Assembly (NCBI RefSeq): GCF_020509005.1
Contig: NC_063019.1
Location: 186,001 to 250,000 of the forward strand
Reading direction: 5' to 3'
From: Fulvia fulva
Taxonomy: Eukaryota > Ascomycota > Dothideomycetes > Mycosphaerellales > Mycosphaerellaceae
Length of the DNA stretch: 64,000 nt
Position numbers and translations under genes: made by a program. Under the pieces are notes generated by a model that had not been told where the DNA came from, made no database searches, and saw nothing but the letters and a program-made list of their open reading frames with translations. Of the stretch, positions 1-9,243 are shown in pieces. Numbering within the stretch: the stretch's first letter is position 1; the number at the start of each line of letters is the position of its first letter.

Positions 1-600
1 TGAGTCTCAACCGAAAGTTTGAAGTCCCCTATCGTGATAACTCGACATGATGCAGATTGCCGTCGCGCTTCAAGGCGCAGTAGTGATGAGGGGCTGTCCA
101 ACATAGGCCCGCGCCGTCTGCGGTTGATCCATGCATTGTTGTAGAGAGAGGCACGCTTCAGCGCCATCGCGTTGCGAGCAGTCGTCCTGCTGCGGCAGAT
201 ACGTCTTCACCAAAGAGGAATGATATGTAACTAGTCATCTTTTGCTGATGGAAATTGGTGCATGTATGTCAGATGATGGAAAAGAAAGTAAGAATCAAGA
301 TACTGTATCGAGATGGAACGGAGCTTGTGCGGGTTTTATATCAGGGGATCATGCTTACGAGCTATGTCCATCTGGCTACTTGAACCCAATGTACTTGAGC
401 AAACTTGCGAAGAGACTGTCGCCATCGGCGCGTGGGCTACTGTCAGTGGCTGTCGAAGTGGTGACGTTACCCTTGCTGCCTCCTTGGGCCGCTTTGTATC
501 TCTCCTCTCGTTCGTAGGGTGTCTCATCAGCTGGCGTAGCAATCTGCTGCAATGCATTGACCCTGTCTGTGCCAAACTGAAGGAAAACGAGGTCACGCAT
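1..600. other. Intergenic sequence, no gene recognised
   Basis: Mixed-composition sequence downstream of the DUF7587-like gene. CpA and TpG are present at normal frequency, so it is not RIPed. Several short open frames overlap on both strands, but none has a recognisable domain, credible start context or intron signals. I see nothing else to annotate here. Confidence 0.5.
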
Positions 601-1545
601 TTACGTATGAGCTCGATCTGCCTCTACATAGGCGTAGTTGTTTGCATACCCGGGTGTCATGATAGTGGCATCCTCGATGAAATGGTGTAGCGTGTTGTTT
701 TTCAAGCATGAGAGGAATCTCAATATTTCTTGCTCGTCTTCCTTTCGTTTGCAAGGGCCTGGATGCTCTCGAGGATGTAGAGCCATTATATGGGCTGCGA
801 AAGGGACCTGGAAGTGTGAAGGCTCGATTCCGCTCGCAAGAGCCCAGGCATCCCTTATGCAGTCTTCCAAAGAGCTGCATCGTGGGCTGCCGGACCGAGT
901 GATGAAAGTCCATATCCCGTCCTCTTCAAGTGGTAAGAGCGGCCACGCCTGATATGCTGGCCCATCAATGACGCCAAATATCGGAAGCTCACAGTCGTAG
1001 ATGTCGACGAAACGGCATACTTCGTTCGCAGTCCTGGTGCTCATCACTACGTTGTGTGGTCCAAGCAACTTTGTGTCGAGAATAGCGATCCTTACCTCTT
1101 CTCGGCGGCCAGAAGAAGCGATTTGCAGCACGATTGATAACGCTTGTGACCAGGAGGAGAAGACTGTCTCCGTATCGCGTCCCGCAAAGTGGTCAGTGGC
1201 GATTTTGTCGAACTCGGTCTGCTGCATGTCGAACAGCAGGTGGTCATGTCTGCCGCCCGCGAAAGCACGAGGCGTGACGGCCTCCGCGGTGTTGAAAGTA
1301 CCCGGTCCACCAGAGTCCTTGTTCCAGAATCGAAATAGAAAGCGTGGCGCTTTTTTGGCGGCAGCGAGGATGCGATCTTGGTATTGGCTTACCGTATCGA
1401 TTTTGGGTTTCGCTGTACTCAAGTAGAAGCCAGCACCGAGATGGAATCGATCATGTCCGCCACAGTCCACATTGCGCTCTCTCAGCTTACTGATGTGGTC
1501 GCGAATATCTTCGGTTCCCACTTCGCTGGCGGTGCGCTTGGGCAT
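601..1545 (-). CDS. DUF7587-like fungal hypothetical protein
   Basis: Single-exon frame of 314 codons, ATG at 1545, TAA at 601-603. Residues of about 65-95 carry the pattern FRFWNKDSGGPG followed by a TPRAF block. About 30 residues later comes a short Phe/Ser-Ser-Trp segment (VFSSWSQAL) leading into a hydrophobic helix. That arrangement resembles fungal proteins annotated as DUF7587, which look like degenerate ADP-ribosyltransferase-type folds; the fold statement is inference. No signal peptide or membrane segment is visible, so a cytoplasmic or nuclear protein is likely. The gene is transcribed away from the R-SNARE gene, with about 820 bp between the two starts. Function unknown. Confidence 0.72.
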   Translation of the reverse strand: MPKRTASEVGTEDIRDHISKLRERNVDCGGHDRFHLGAGFYLSTAKPKIDTVSQYQDRILAAAKKAPRFLFRFWNKDSGGPGTFNTAEAVTPRAFAGGRHDHLLFDMQQTEFDKIATDHFAGRDTETVFSSWSQALSIVLQIASSGRREEVRIAILDTKLLGPHNVVMSTRTANEVCRFVDIYDCELPIFGVIDGPAYQAWPLLPLEEDGIWTFITRSGSPRCSSLEDCIRDAWALASGIEPSHFQVPFAAHIMALHPREHPGPCKRKEDEQEILRFLSCLKNNTLHHFIEDATIMTPGYANNYAYVEADRAHT

Positions 1546-2365
1546 TGCTGCTGACTTGCAAGATATGGGCCGAGGAGTGAGTCAAGAGAAAATCCGATGG
1601 AAAATGACAGTGTTGAGTCTTGGGTTTATGTTGTGGCTGTCGTTCTTCATGCTTTATGTGTACAGCTAGCTGACACCAAGCCGGACCATTCGAGACCTGG
1701 TGGATCAGTGCACGGTATGAAGTCTCAGACATCGAAGGTCACCTGTGTGTCTAGGTCAATATACTCTCGGTGTCTGCTTCATTTTTCACAGGAAAATAGC
1801 AAAGACCGTATCAGCTTATCTGAGACTTTGGGTGTATCCTACATGGTTAGTCAACCCAAGTCTGTCATCCAGAAGAGATCTCTTGAGATCGAGGTTCCAT
1901 CGTATGTTGGCATCCGCGAGCAGGCAGTAATGGCTATGGAGGAAGGAGGCGGCCGCCAGATTGCCAGAGAACGATAGCTGGAGCCATTAACATAGCACGA
2001 TCTAGGTCTCTCGGATTCCCGAACATTGATGAAGACAAAGCGCATGCGTCGCGCTGACGCTCTTCGTTCTCGCGAAGTGTGAGCTTCTATCGTCGTTGTT
2101 GCTGCTACCGAGGCAAGGGGGAGGCGTCGTGAGAGCAACACCCAAGATGTATGTGAGAGGACGAAGAGAAAGGGAAAGTGAGACCCAAGAAAGATCCGAG
2201 GTGATGTCACGCCACGTGAGCTGATCGCCAAGCACATGCATGGATCGGGCGGTGTTCGAGGCTTCCAGTTTCGAGATCGAACAACAACCACCACGCAACC
2301 ACTTCAGCACCATAGCGATATCGAATCGGGACGAACAATACCCAACGAAGAGTTAATCAGCAATC
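1546..2365. promoter_or_regulatory. Divergent intergenic region between DUF7587-like and R-SNARE genes
   Basis: The stretch separates two divergently transcribed genes and must contain both promoters. Near 2202-2218 a TGATGTCAC half-CRE-like sequence is followed closely by the palindromic E-box CACGTG, about 150 bp upstream of the R-SNARE start. A 126-codon open frame at 1597-1977 has no recognisable domain and was not called. Motif identity is seen in the sequence; regulatory use is inference. Confidence 0.35.
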
Positions 2366-3164
2366 ATGGCCTCCGGCTCAATGCCAGCAACGCCACTCCT
2401 CTACAGCTGCATCGCCTACCACAACACCGTCCTCGCCGAGCACACGACCGCAGCAGCCTCGAAGACCTCGAACGTCGCCTCCGTCGTGCTCCCCAAGATC
2501 TCTCACGACTCACCCCAAAAGCTCACCTTCACCGACAAGACCAACGATACCTTCATCCACTACATCGCCGACGCCTCGCCCTCGAGCTCAAATCCCGACT
2601 CACTGTCTGCCGATGGCCTCACATATCTCGTAGTCGCACGCGCAGATCTTGGACGACGTGTACCATTCGGCTACCTCGTCGAGATCAAGAAGCGCTTCTT
2701 GAAGGAATTTGATCCTGAGCGAACGAACTTCTCCAGCCTTCCGAGCTATGGCGCAGCGGCGTTCAATGCGACGCTGAAGGAGATTATGGTGCATTATGGC
2801 ACGACGAAGGCAGGGCAGGCTGATGCGTTCAAGAATGTGCAGAGCGAGATTGATAATGTCAGGGGCATCATGACGGAGAACATCGAGAGGGTACTTGAAA
2901 GAGGCGAGAGGATTGATCTTTTGGTTGATAAGACGGACAGACTGGGAGGCAGTGCTGCGGACTTCAGGGTGAGGAGTCGTGGGTTGAGGAGGAAGATGTG
3001 GTGGAAGAACGTTAGGTTGATGGTGCTGCTGGCGGTGGTCATTGTGTTTTTGGTGTATCTTTTTGTTGGGTTTGGATGTGGTCTGCCTGGTAAGTGATAC
3101 ATTCTCTCTCCCAGAGGGGATACTGACTGACAACGAAACAGCATGGGGCAGGTGCATCGGTTGA
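2366..3164 (+). CDS. nyv1: Longin-type R-SNARE (VAMP7/NYV1-like)
   Basis: Vesicle R-SNARE that should pair with Q-SNAREs for fusion at the vacuole or late endosome. Exon 1 is 2366-3089 and exon 2 is 3142-3164. The 52-nt intron has a GTAAGT donor, a CTGAC branch point and an acag acceptor. The spliced product is 248 residues, ending ...PAWGRCIG. Residues 10-125 form a longin-like domain (LLYSCIAYHN at the start). The SNARE motif spans about 150-210, with the zero-layer Arg in VLERGERIDLL. Basic residues (LRRKMWWKN) precede a C-terminal membrane anchor rich in Val, Leu and Phe. Without splicing the frame stops at 3097 and loses the conserved luminal tail. Kozak context is good (atcATGGCC). Assignment to VAMP7/NYV1 rather than YKT6 rests on the transmembrane anchor and lack of a CAAX box. 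Confidence 0.88.
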
Positions 3165-3598
3165 TGCAGATGCTTTGAGCCGAGCGATGATATCACGATT
3201 TGACACAAGACGACGTTAGCATGAAAAAGGCGCGGAGTTGGGTTACTGAACAGCATTGCTTTCTAATGGTTCGGCATGTACTGATATTGTATACTGAAAG
3301 GTAACCCTCTACAGACTGGTACCACCTCTCATGGAAGCTTTCGAGTTTGGGTACCAGGAAGCTTCTCTGAAGCTCTCCCCAGCTTTCGTCATACTGCATG
3401 TGCCGAATTCCCTTCCAGCTCCAACTCGATGAGCTCTGATTACTGAACTACACTTCCTCTCTAGCACTACATGTACTTATACCTACAGGAACAGTGCCGA
3501 GGAATACCACGACCCAATTGCAACATCGACAGAGCGAGACCAAATCCCACAACCACCAACATCACCACAGCAAAACACCATCTCACACAGTCACCACC
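3165..3598. other. Intergenic region upstream of the tautomerase gene
   Basis: About 430 bp between the R-SNARE stop and the tautomerase start. The last 100 bp are C/A-rich (repeated CACAACCACC-like runs), typical of a 5' untranslated leader in filamentous fungi. An in-frame ATG at 3494 would add 35 low-complexity residues; I reject it because the family needs Pro directly after Met. No other element seen. Confidence 0.4.
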
Positions 3599-4238
3599 AT
3601 GCCCCTCTACGAAATCCAACACATCTGCCCCCTAACCCCCTCCCAACAAGACGACCTCGCCCTCGCCATAACCCGCATCCACAGCACAAAGTTCACCACC
3701 CCAAAGATGTTCGTCAATGTAAAATTCACCGATGCCACCTCCCACATCACCTACGTCGGCGGCAAGCGTCGGCAGGGAAACCACATCATCGCAAACGTTC
3801 GTGCAGGACCGAGTCGCACGCAGAAAGATTGGGATAGCCTGTGCCACGAGATTATGAGCGAGTGGAATCGCATTGTGCCCATGCCGAAGGTCAAGAGGAG
3901 TGCGCCGGATGAGGATCATACGTTGAGGAGTTGTATTCTGCTTGGGGGGATTATTGGAGGGTATGAGGCGGGTTTCATGATTCCGCCGGCGGGTGGGGAT
4001 GTGCAGTGGTGAGTGTTTCGGGCATTGCACACAAGTGTGCAAGGAATGTGAAGACTTGAGCTGACTACGTGCTTGCAGGATAAAGGATAACTGGGACGAG
4101 TTCAAGATGAAGGCGGAGAGTGATGAGGAGTTCAAGGAAATGGTGGAGGAGGTGGAGCAGAGGGGCATGATGAATGGGGCGGGGAAGAGTACGAAGGAGA
4201 AGTTGGAGGAGGCGCTGGGTTGGGGGGATAGTGCTTAG
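3599..4238 (+). CDS. Tautomerase-superfamily protein, cis-3-chloroacrylic acid dehalogenase-like
   Basis: Exon 1 is 3599-4008 and exon 2 is 4079-4238. The 70-nt intron has a GTGAGT donor, a CTGAC branch point and a ttgcag acceptor. The product is 189 residues. The start is fixed by MPLYEI: tautomerase-superfamily enzymes use the N-terminal Pro (Pro-1 after Met removal) as general base. A long single chain with the blocks KFTTPKMFVNVKF, YVGGKRR and VRAGPSRT near residues 30-80 matches the fungal Tautomerase_3 family, whose characterised bacterial relative is cis-CaaD. The substrate in fungi is not established. GFMIPPAGGDVQW near the splice junction is also family-typical, and reading through the intron would truncate the conserved C-terminal helix. 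No targeting signal, so cytosolic. Confidence 0.85.
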
Positions 4239-4602
4239 GTGAGGTCTGTGAGTGGGAAGTTCCGGACAAGTTTGAGTGAATTGACTGTGGTATGAAGCAG
4301 AGAGGGCCATTGGTCAGCAATTGGCGTTTCGCATTGTGCCAAGTGAGGTTCAGGCTCATCATGCTTTTGGCTTGCTTCTTCACCCGAGCTGCTTGGCAAG
4401 TGAGCTTTCCTCACTCCTCTGTGGTTATATAGTTCGCTCTCTTTTCTTTTCTCTTTGTACTCTCCTCGCTACGATACTTCCACAGAGAAGCGACAGTACA
4501 CCACGCAACACTCCACAGACAACACCACATCACGCACAAGGTACCATCGCCGAAAAGATTTGATCAATGAAAAGCTAGACTGACCACGAACAGCGCCATC
4601 AC
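4239..4602. promoter_or_regulatory. Promoter region of the first F-box gene
   Basis: A TATA-like TTATATA lies at 4425-4431. It is followed by a pyrimidine tract (ctcttttcttttctc) at about 4437-4455 and then a C/A-rich leader up to the start at 4603. This TATA plus CT-tract order is common in fungal promoters. It suggests the frameshifted F-box gene downstream may still be transcribed; that last step is inference. Confidence 0.4.
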
Positions 4603-5266
4603 ATGTCTACACCCGCCGCTGCTCTACCAACCGCAGGCGCGACCAACGCCGCCGCACCTACTGCATCAGCCGCCGCCCAGGTCTTCAACACCCCAGAGCT
4701 TCTTGAGAACGTGCTTCTGCGGCTCGACATGCGCAGCATCCTCCGCGCTCAACAAGTCTCCACTCATATCAAGAAACACCATCGCTGGATTCAAGAAGCT
4801 GTAGGAGGCGCTATACTTCCGTCAAGTCCAAGGAGATGGTCGCCAGCTTGGTACCGACGGCTTCAACAGCTTGGCTATCAGCTTGGAGATGATCCCTGCT
4901 CAGCAGAGCCAGCTGTGCCACGACGGGTTTGCCCTACAATGCAAAATCGTCCTCCATCCTCAACATGGTGACTCCGACGACGAATACGCCATCAACCTCT
5001 CCATCAGACCCATGAATGAATTCCGGTGGTGCCACTATCGGCCGTCATGGTACTACATGTACCTTGTGCAACCGCCTGCCGAGCTCACATACGACTTCTA
5101 TTTTGATTTTCTGAACGAACAAGGCGAACCCACCAAGGCTGAAAGCTACATCGGCAGCTTATCGCCCGTGTTCGATTTGGAGAGCAAGACCATAGGCCAG
5201 ATCTGCGAGACTTTGGTCGCTGGCGTAGCTGAAGAGATGCTAGCGATACACATTGGGTGTAGATGA
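4603..5266 (+). pseudogene. F-box protein gene with a +1 frameshift (or an unusual 46-nt intron)
   Basis: The first frame (4603 to about 4800) encodes an Ala-rich leader and an F-box: PELLENVLLRLDMRSILRAQ, residues about 29-60. The remainder lies in the next frame (about 4805-5266) and includes EALYFRQV, the usual end of this F-box type, then a C-terminal region with PSWYYMYLVQPP. The neighbour at 5731 has the same architecture (PSWHRMYLLQY), so both pieces belong to one ancestral gene. A single extra base near 4803-4806 explains the break. Alternatively a gtagga...gccag segment at 4801-4846 could be spliced to restore frame, but it has no good branch point and would remove the conserved EALYFRQV. 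Predicted role if functional: substrate adaptor of an SCF ubiquitin ligase. Confidence 0.7.
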
Positions 5267-5730
5267 CATTGAGGATGCACGACCTACATGGGTCTGATCA
5301 CGGTCTGCAACAGGCTGGACGCACGTCGAGGCGCATGTCGCGGACACATTCAATGTTTGTAGAGCCTCCTGCACATGTTACGGTTCACAGAAGGACAAGG
5401 TACGTCTATAGGTGAGCATCAGTCGAGCTGGTTGTCTGTGAAGAATGGGTCAATGAGGAATATCATCCCGATAGCATACCGTACAATGGCGTCCCTGCCT
5501 TTTTGTTCACAGGGACGGCTTGGCAACGGCTGTCGCGGCGCTCGCTTGTCTCATGCTTCACTTTGCGCGTCTTGAACTTACACAACCAACAGCAAACAAC
5601 AACTTCCAGGTTTACCATCACTGCTCGTCGTACACCACAACCGAACGTCACACACCATTTCCATACCGTGTAAGACAGCTTTCGCAACGCATACACGTAC
5701 CACTACTGACATCACCACCAGCACCACATC
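5267..5730. other. Intergenic region between the two F-box genes
   Basis: About 460 bp of normal composition. The last 130 bp before the next start are C/A-rich (caccaccagcaccac-type runs), consistent with a 5' leader. No separate gene or structured element recognised. Confidence 0.4.
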
Positions 5731-6438
5731 ATGGCCACCACCACGACTCCAAGCAACACCGCCGCACTTCGCACCTTCGGTGTCACCGAGCTGCTGGAGC
5801 AGATCCTGTCAGATCTGGACATGCAGACTCTGCTCCTAGCCCAGCGCGTCTCGAAGCAATGGAAGGACACCATCGCAGACTCGTCCATGCTGCAAGAAGC
5901 CTTGTTTTCCCGGCTTCAGACGACACACAGAAACATCTACCATGGTCACGGTGGTGAGAACAGTTTCGTCAGCCTGGATAGCTCTTTCTCACGACCGCTC
6001 GTCTACTACAATGACACCTTCGTCGTGACATTCTCCTACGAGCAGTTCAAGCCCAACGAGCTTCGCCTGAACTTCCGTGTTCGCACGCGTGACTATTGGG
6101 GCGATATTTTTGGACCGTTTGGGGAGATGACCGAGCTGGATGGTGGGCCCAAACCAAGCTGGCACCGAATGTACCTTCTGCAGTACCTGTCTCCAGCTGC
6201 GATGTCTTGGAATTGTTACCATGCTGTGTTTCAGATGGAAGTCCGGGGGGTTAAGAAGCTGAAGGAGTTCGAGGAGGAGTGGCATGAGTTCGACTGGGAC
6301 CAAAAACCACTTGCGTCGATCTGCGAGGACGCAATCAAGATCACAAGCCAAAGAGTGCTGCAAGATATGCTCGACGGGAATGTTACCGCAACTTACTACG
6401 ACACACTGACTCCGTACTTTGGCGCGGTCCGGCGATAA
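5731..6438 (+). CDS. F-box protein
   Basis: Uninterrupted 235-residue frame, ATG at 5731 in a good context (atcATGGCC). An N-terminal F-box covers about residues 13-52 (VTELLEQILSDLDMQTLLLAQ then the RVSKQWKDTI block ending QEALF). The C-terminal half has no recognised repeat (no WD40, LRR or Kelch) but shares PSWHRMYLLQY with the frameshifted gene upstream. Together they look like a tandem duplication of a small Dothideomycete-type F-box family. The F-box would bind Skp1 and the rest would choose a ubiquitylation target, which is unknown. Short F-box paralogues of this kind often turn over quickly; the broken neighbour fits that. Confidence 0.8.
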   Translation: MATTTTPSNTAALRTFGVTELLEQILSDLDMQTLLLAQRVSKQWKDTIADSSMLQEALFSRLQTTHRNIYHGHGGENSFVSLDSSFSRPLVYYNDTFVVTFSYEQFKPNELRLNFRVRTRDYWGDIFGPFGEMTELDGGPKPSWHRMYLLQYLSPAAMSWNCYHAVFQMEVRGVKKLKEFEEEWHEFDWDQKPLASICEDAIKITSQRVLQDMLDGNVTATYYDTLTPYFGAVRR

Positions 6439-6606
6439 TGGGGCTGGACCTGAGCTTTACCGGATGGTGGAGGATGATGGAGGACTGGGTGACGCAGGTG
6501 GTTGACACACTATGCCGCTGCTGCAATCGAACGTGGAGTGTACCTGAGAGCAGTCAAAACGTCATGCCGTACCAACGAACGTTGCTACTGATGTCTGACC
6601 ACGATA

Positions 6607-7397
6607 CTACCCATTACCACGCACCACCACCACACCAGCGCCATCACAGATGACACTACATCCCACCCCAAACTCTCCTAATTCCAACACTCTCACAGGT
6701 GGATTCTGCGGCGTATCGTACTTTCCCACCACCCAACTCAGCGTCTCGATGTTCCTATCCCCATCAAAAATCGAGCAGATATACCTAAAACAGCACAGTC
6801 AGCCACAGAACTCACCACACAAGCCCGCTGGGCTGGACTTACCACTTGTAGTACGCAACCCAATGCCCCAAGACCGCCGGATCAACCGAGTCATCATAGT
6901 TCGAGCGGATTCCAAGATGCTCACTGTCATCGAAATAGACAGTCGTTGCAGTAATCAACTTCGTATACTCCTTCACGTCCGCGCTCGTGAACAGCGGTGT
7001 GGCAACATTGGTCGTGGGGCCATATGCGAATACCAATGCTTTGGACTCTACATATCATGGTCAGCCTCTCTCAACGCCTCAATGAACACCGAACCCACGC
7101 ACCGATGTAGTCCATGTTCTCATCCACAACATCCACCGTCAGGAATTCAGAAGCCGGGTCGATGCTGGTGGAGTTTAGGTGGAACGTTGTAGAGTTTCTG
7201 TTCATGACTGGGTTGAGGTAGTCGGGGCAGAGGGCACTGTAGTGGCCGGCGGTGGGACAGCTGTAGAGGGTTGTGTTGTCGCGTGTGGCGCCTGGCTGCT
7301 CGATGACGAGGTAGAAGGAGGATGAGGTGATAGCTTGAGCGAGGGCGCAGGGGAGGAGAGGGAGGAGAAGGGCCGTGACTTTTGTGAGGAAGTTCAT
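6607..7397 (-). CDS. Secreted hypothetical protein, three exons
   Basis: Exons 7397-7103, 7047-6843 and 6784-6607 (minus strand). The 55- and 58-nt introns have gtgcgt and gtaagt donors, gctgac branch points and tag acceptors; the frame is kept across both and ends at TAG. The 225-residue product begins MNFLTKVTALLLPLLP and continues to an Ala-rich cleavage region, a clear signal peptide of about 20 residues. Several N-glycosylation sequons follow (NTT, NST, NST at about 60-85). Mature-domain cysteines are few. The joined residues read ...MDYIESKALVFAYGP across intron 1. I do not recognise the family. It lies next to an effector-like gene on the same strand and 0.8 kb from the transposon nest. 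The 3' exon model is the least certain part. Confidence 0.6.
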
Positions 7398-7808
7398 GTT
7401 GGGATGGCCGTGCTTTGCTGCTGGTAGCGGAGCTGATGAGGGGATGAAACGGTACGGGGTGATGAGAGATTGTGGGTAACGTGCGGCGCCTCCTATGTAT
7501 GCCCATCCTACTGCCGAGCTCTTTCGCAAGTATCGCAAGCATTGCTAATCCTTTCCAAATCTTTCCCAGAATGATTACACACCATACCGTAGCCCCAGAT
7601 GCCGTGCGACTGAATCTACAACGTCGCTGCAAGGCACCGTGTAGCACATCCATACCTCCATTCTTGCCTCCACCTTCAGCACGACTGAGGACACGATCGA
7701 CTCCCTCCGGTAGACGTAAAACAACGCGTCCCACACTTTTGAGGATTCGATGGTGCAAAGACGCCATTCTTGTCGGTGAAACATTGCACCTAGGAAGGGA
7801 GCAAGCAG
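7398..7808. other. Intergenic region between the two secreted-protein genes
   Basis: About 410 bp. It should hold the promoter of the three-exon secreted-protein gene (minus strand). Open frames across it on both strands have no recognisable domain. No repeat seen, and CpA/TpG content is normal. Confidence 0.35.
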
Positions 7809-8237
7809 TCAGCACACTTCTTCCCGAACAGCTCGATCGTTAGAAATAATCCTTCCACATGTACTTATCAGCGTGCTGAAGTTATCTAGGCAAGCAAATG
7901 CACCCTCTCCGTAGTCCTTCACTTGGTCGCAACGCTCATTTCCCAATCCTGCTTTTCTCTTGCCACCAAAATCACAGTAAGCATCGGTACCATATATACA
8001 GGTTGAATGGTCACAGTGTTCCAGAATCTGCTTGCTGCCGTCGGGGTGGCAGTAGTACTGTGGAGGAACGGGTGTGTCAGTCAACGAAAGCCGTGCTCAA
8101 CCAAGTTAAGAGCAGCATGATCGCGCCGGAGACCTTACGACTTTCGTGTTGTCCGTGCTACAGAACTGTGAGGAGATGCTGTGTCAGTGGACAGGCTCGA
8201 CGTGACATGTCCGAGTTGTTATGTGGTTGATCTTACA
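7809..8237 (-). pseudogene. Cysteine-rich, probably secreted effector-like gene truncated at its 5' end by a transposon
   Basis: Two consecutive exons are visible on the minus strand: 8165-8139 and 8057-7809. They are joined by an 81-nt intron (gtaagg donor, ctgac branch, ccacag acceptor) and stop at TGA. A further upstream intron (8236-8166, gtaaga donor, ctgac branch, ctcacag acceptor) is also intact. The exon it should join would lie beyond 8237, where RIPed Gypsy sequence begins, so the start codon and any signal peptide are missing. The remaining 91 residues carry 9 cysteines (for example FCSTDN, YYCHPDG, EHCDHSTC), a spacing typical of small disulphide-rich secreted fungal proteins. Family not recognised; the effector role is inference from cysteine content, size and transposon-edge position. 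Confidence 0.6.
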
Positions 8238-8240
8238 GTA

Positions 8241-9243
8241 TTAGGGCCGAGAAGTAGGAGTAGTCGTAGATAAACAACTAGCTACTAATATTAGTAAGTT
8301 ATATAAACAAGAAGATACGATAGAGGCTACGACTGAGCTAGTAGCCGGTAAGCCCGTTAAGCTCCTTCGTAAGAACAAGATCGACGATAAATATATAATA
8401 CTAATCAATAGTATAATCTATATTAAGCACCGATATAGCGGATATAGCCTTTTTATCCCATCTATAGACGATATAGAGAACACTATCTATATACGTATTA
8501 TTAAAGCCTTCTACGATACGCTAGTAGCGGGACACCTAGGAAAGACTACTACGAGTAGATTAGTGTTACGGTACTATATATAGCCTCGAATAACTCGTTT
8601 TATTAGGTTCTTTATACGCGCCTATCGAACATACCGTAATAGCCGTAGTATTAATAAACCCTTATACGGGCTACTTATACCGCTACTAGTTCTATTCGAT
8701 ACTTAGGACGATGTCGTAATAGACTTTATAGTCGATCTACCCCTAGCGAGGTATACGGTAGATAGCTAGATCTACGAGAACGTACTTATAGTTACGGAGC
8801 GCTTAGGGAAGGAGCGACATTATATTCCTATCCTCGAGATAATAGCCGAATATATCGCCTATATCTATATTAAGTATATATATTTACGCTACGGCCTACC
8901 GAAGACGATTATATTAGACCGCGGGCCTTAGTAGATCTCTACCTTTTAGGGGCGGCTCTATAAGCTACTATAGATCAAACGTAAGATCTTAACGGGTTAC
9001 TATCCGGAGACCGATAGTTAAAGCGAAAATACGAACAAGATAATAGAACAATATTTACGCGTATTTATTAGCTATATATAGAACGATTAGCTAGATTAGT
9101 TACCTCTCGTAGAGTTTACCGCTAACGACTACGTCTCTAAGACTATAGGAGTAAGCCCGTTTATAGTAAATATTAGTAAGAACCTATAATACGCCAATAC
9201 TAAACTTAACCTACTATAAGTATTACTACTATATAAGTAACGG
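8241..9243 (+). mobile_element. Gypsy C, left part: integrase region, RIP-degraded
   Basis: Reading the + strand with TAG/TAA taken as ruined Trp/Gln codons gives a Ty3/Gypsy integrase. In order it has: a linker (VAGKPVKLLRKNKID), the H2C2 zinc-finger segment with AGHLGKTTTSRLVLRYY near 8520-8575, the DDE core starting at VIDFIVDLP near 8720, RYGLPKTIILDRGP near 8890, and the Glu region at SENTNKIIEQYL near 9030. The frame runs to 9243, where a LINE is inserted, and resumes at 19,439. No LTR, gag, protease or RT precedes it, so the element is 5'-truncated exactly where it meets the effector-like gene. Confidence 0.82.

Noticed and set aside
1597..1977. 126-codon open frame upstream of the R-SNARE gene
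   Set aside because: No domain, no signal peptide, poor start context and it occupies the divergent promoter region.
3494..3598. Upstream in-frame start for the tautomerase
   Set aside because: Would bury the catalytic N-terminal Pro behind 35 low-complexity residues; the family requires Met-Pro at the start.
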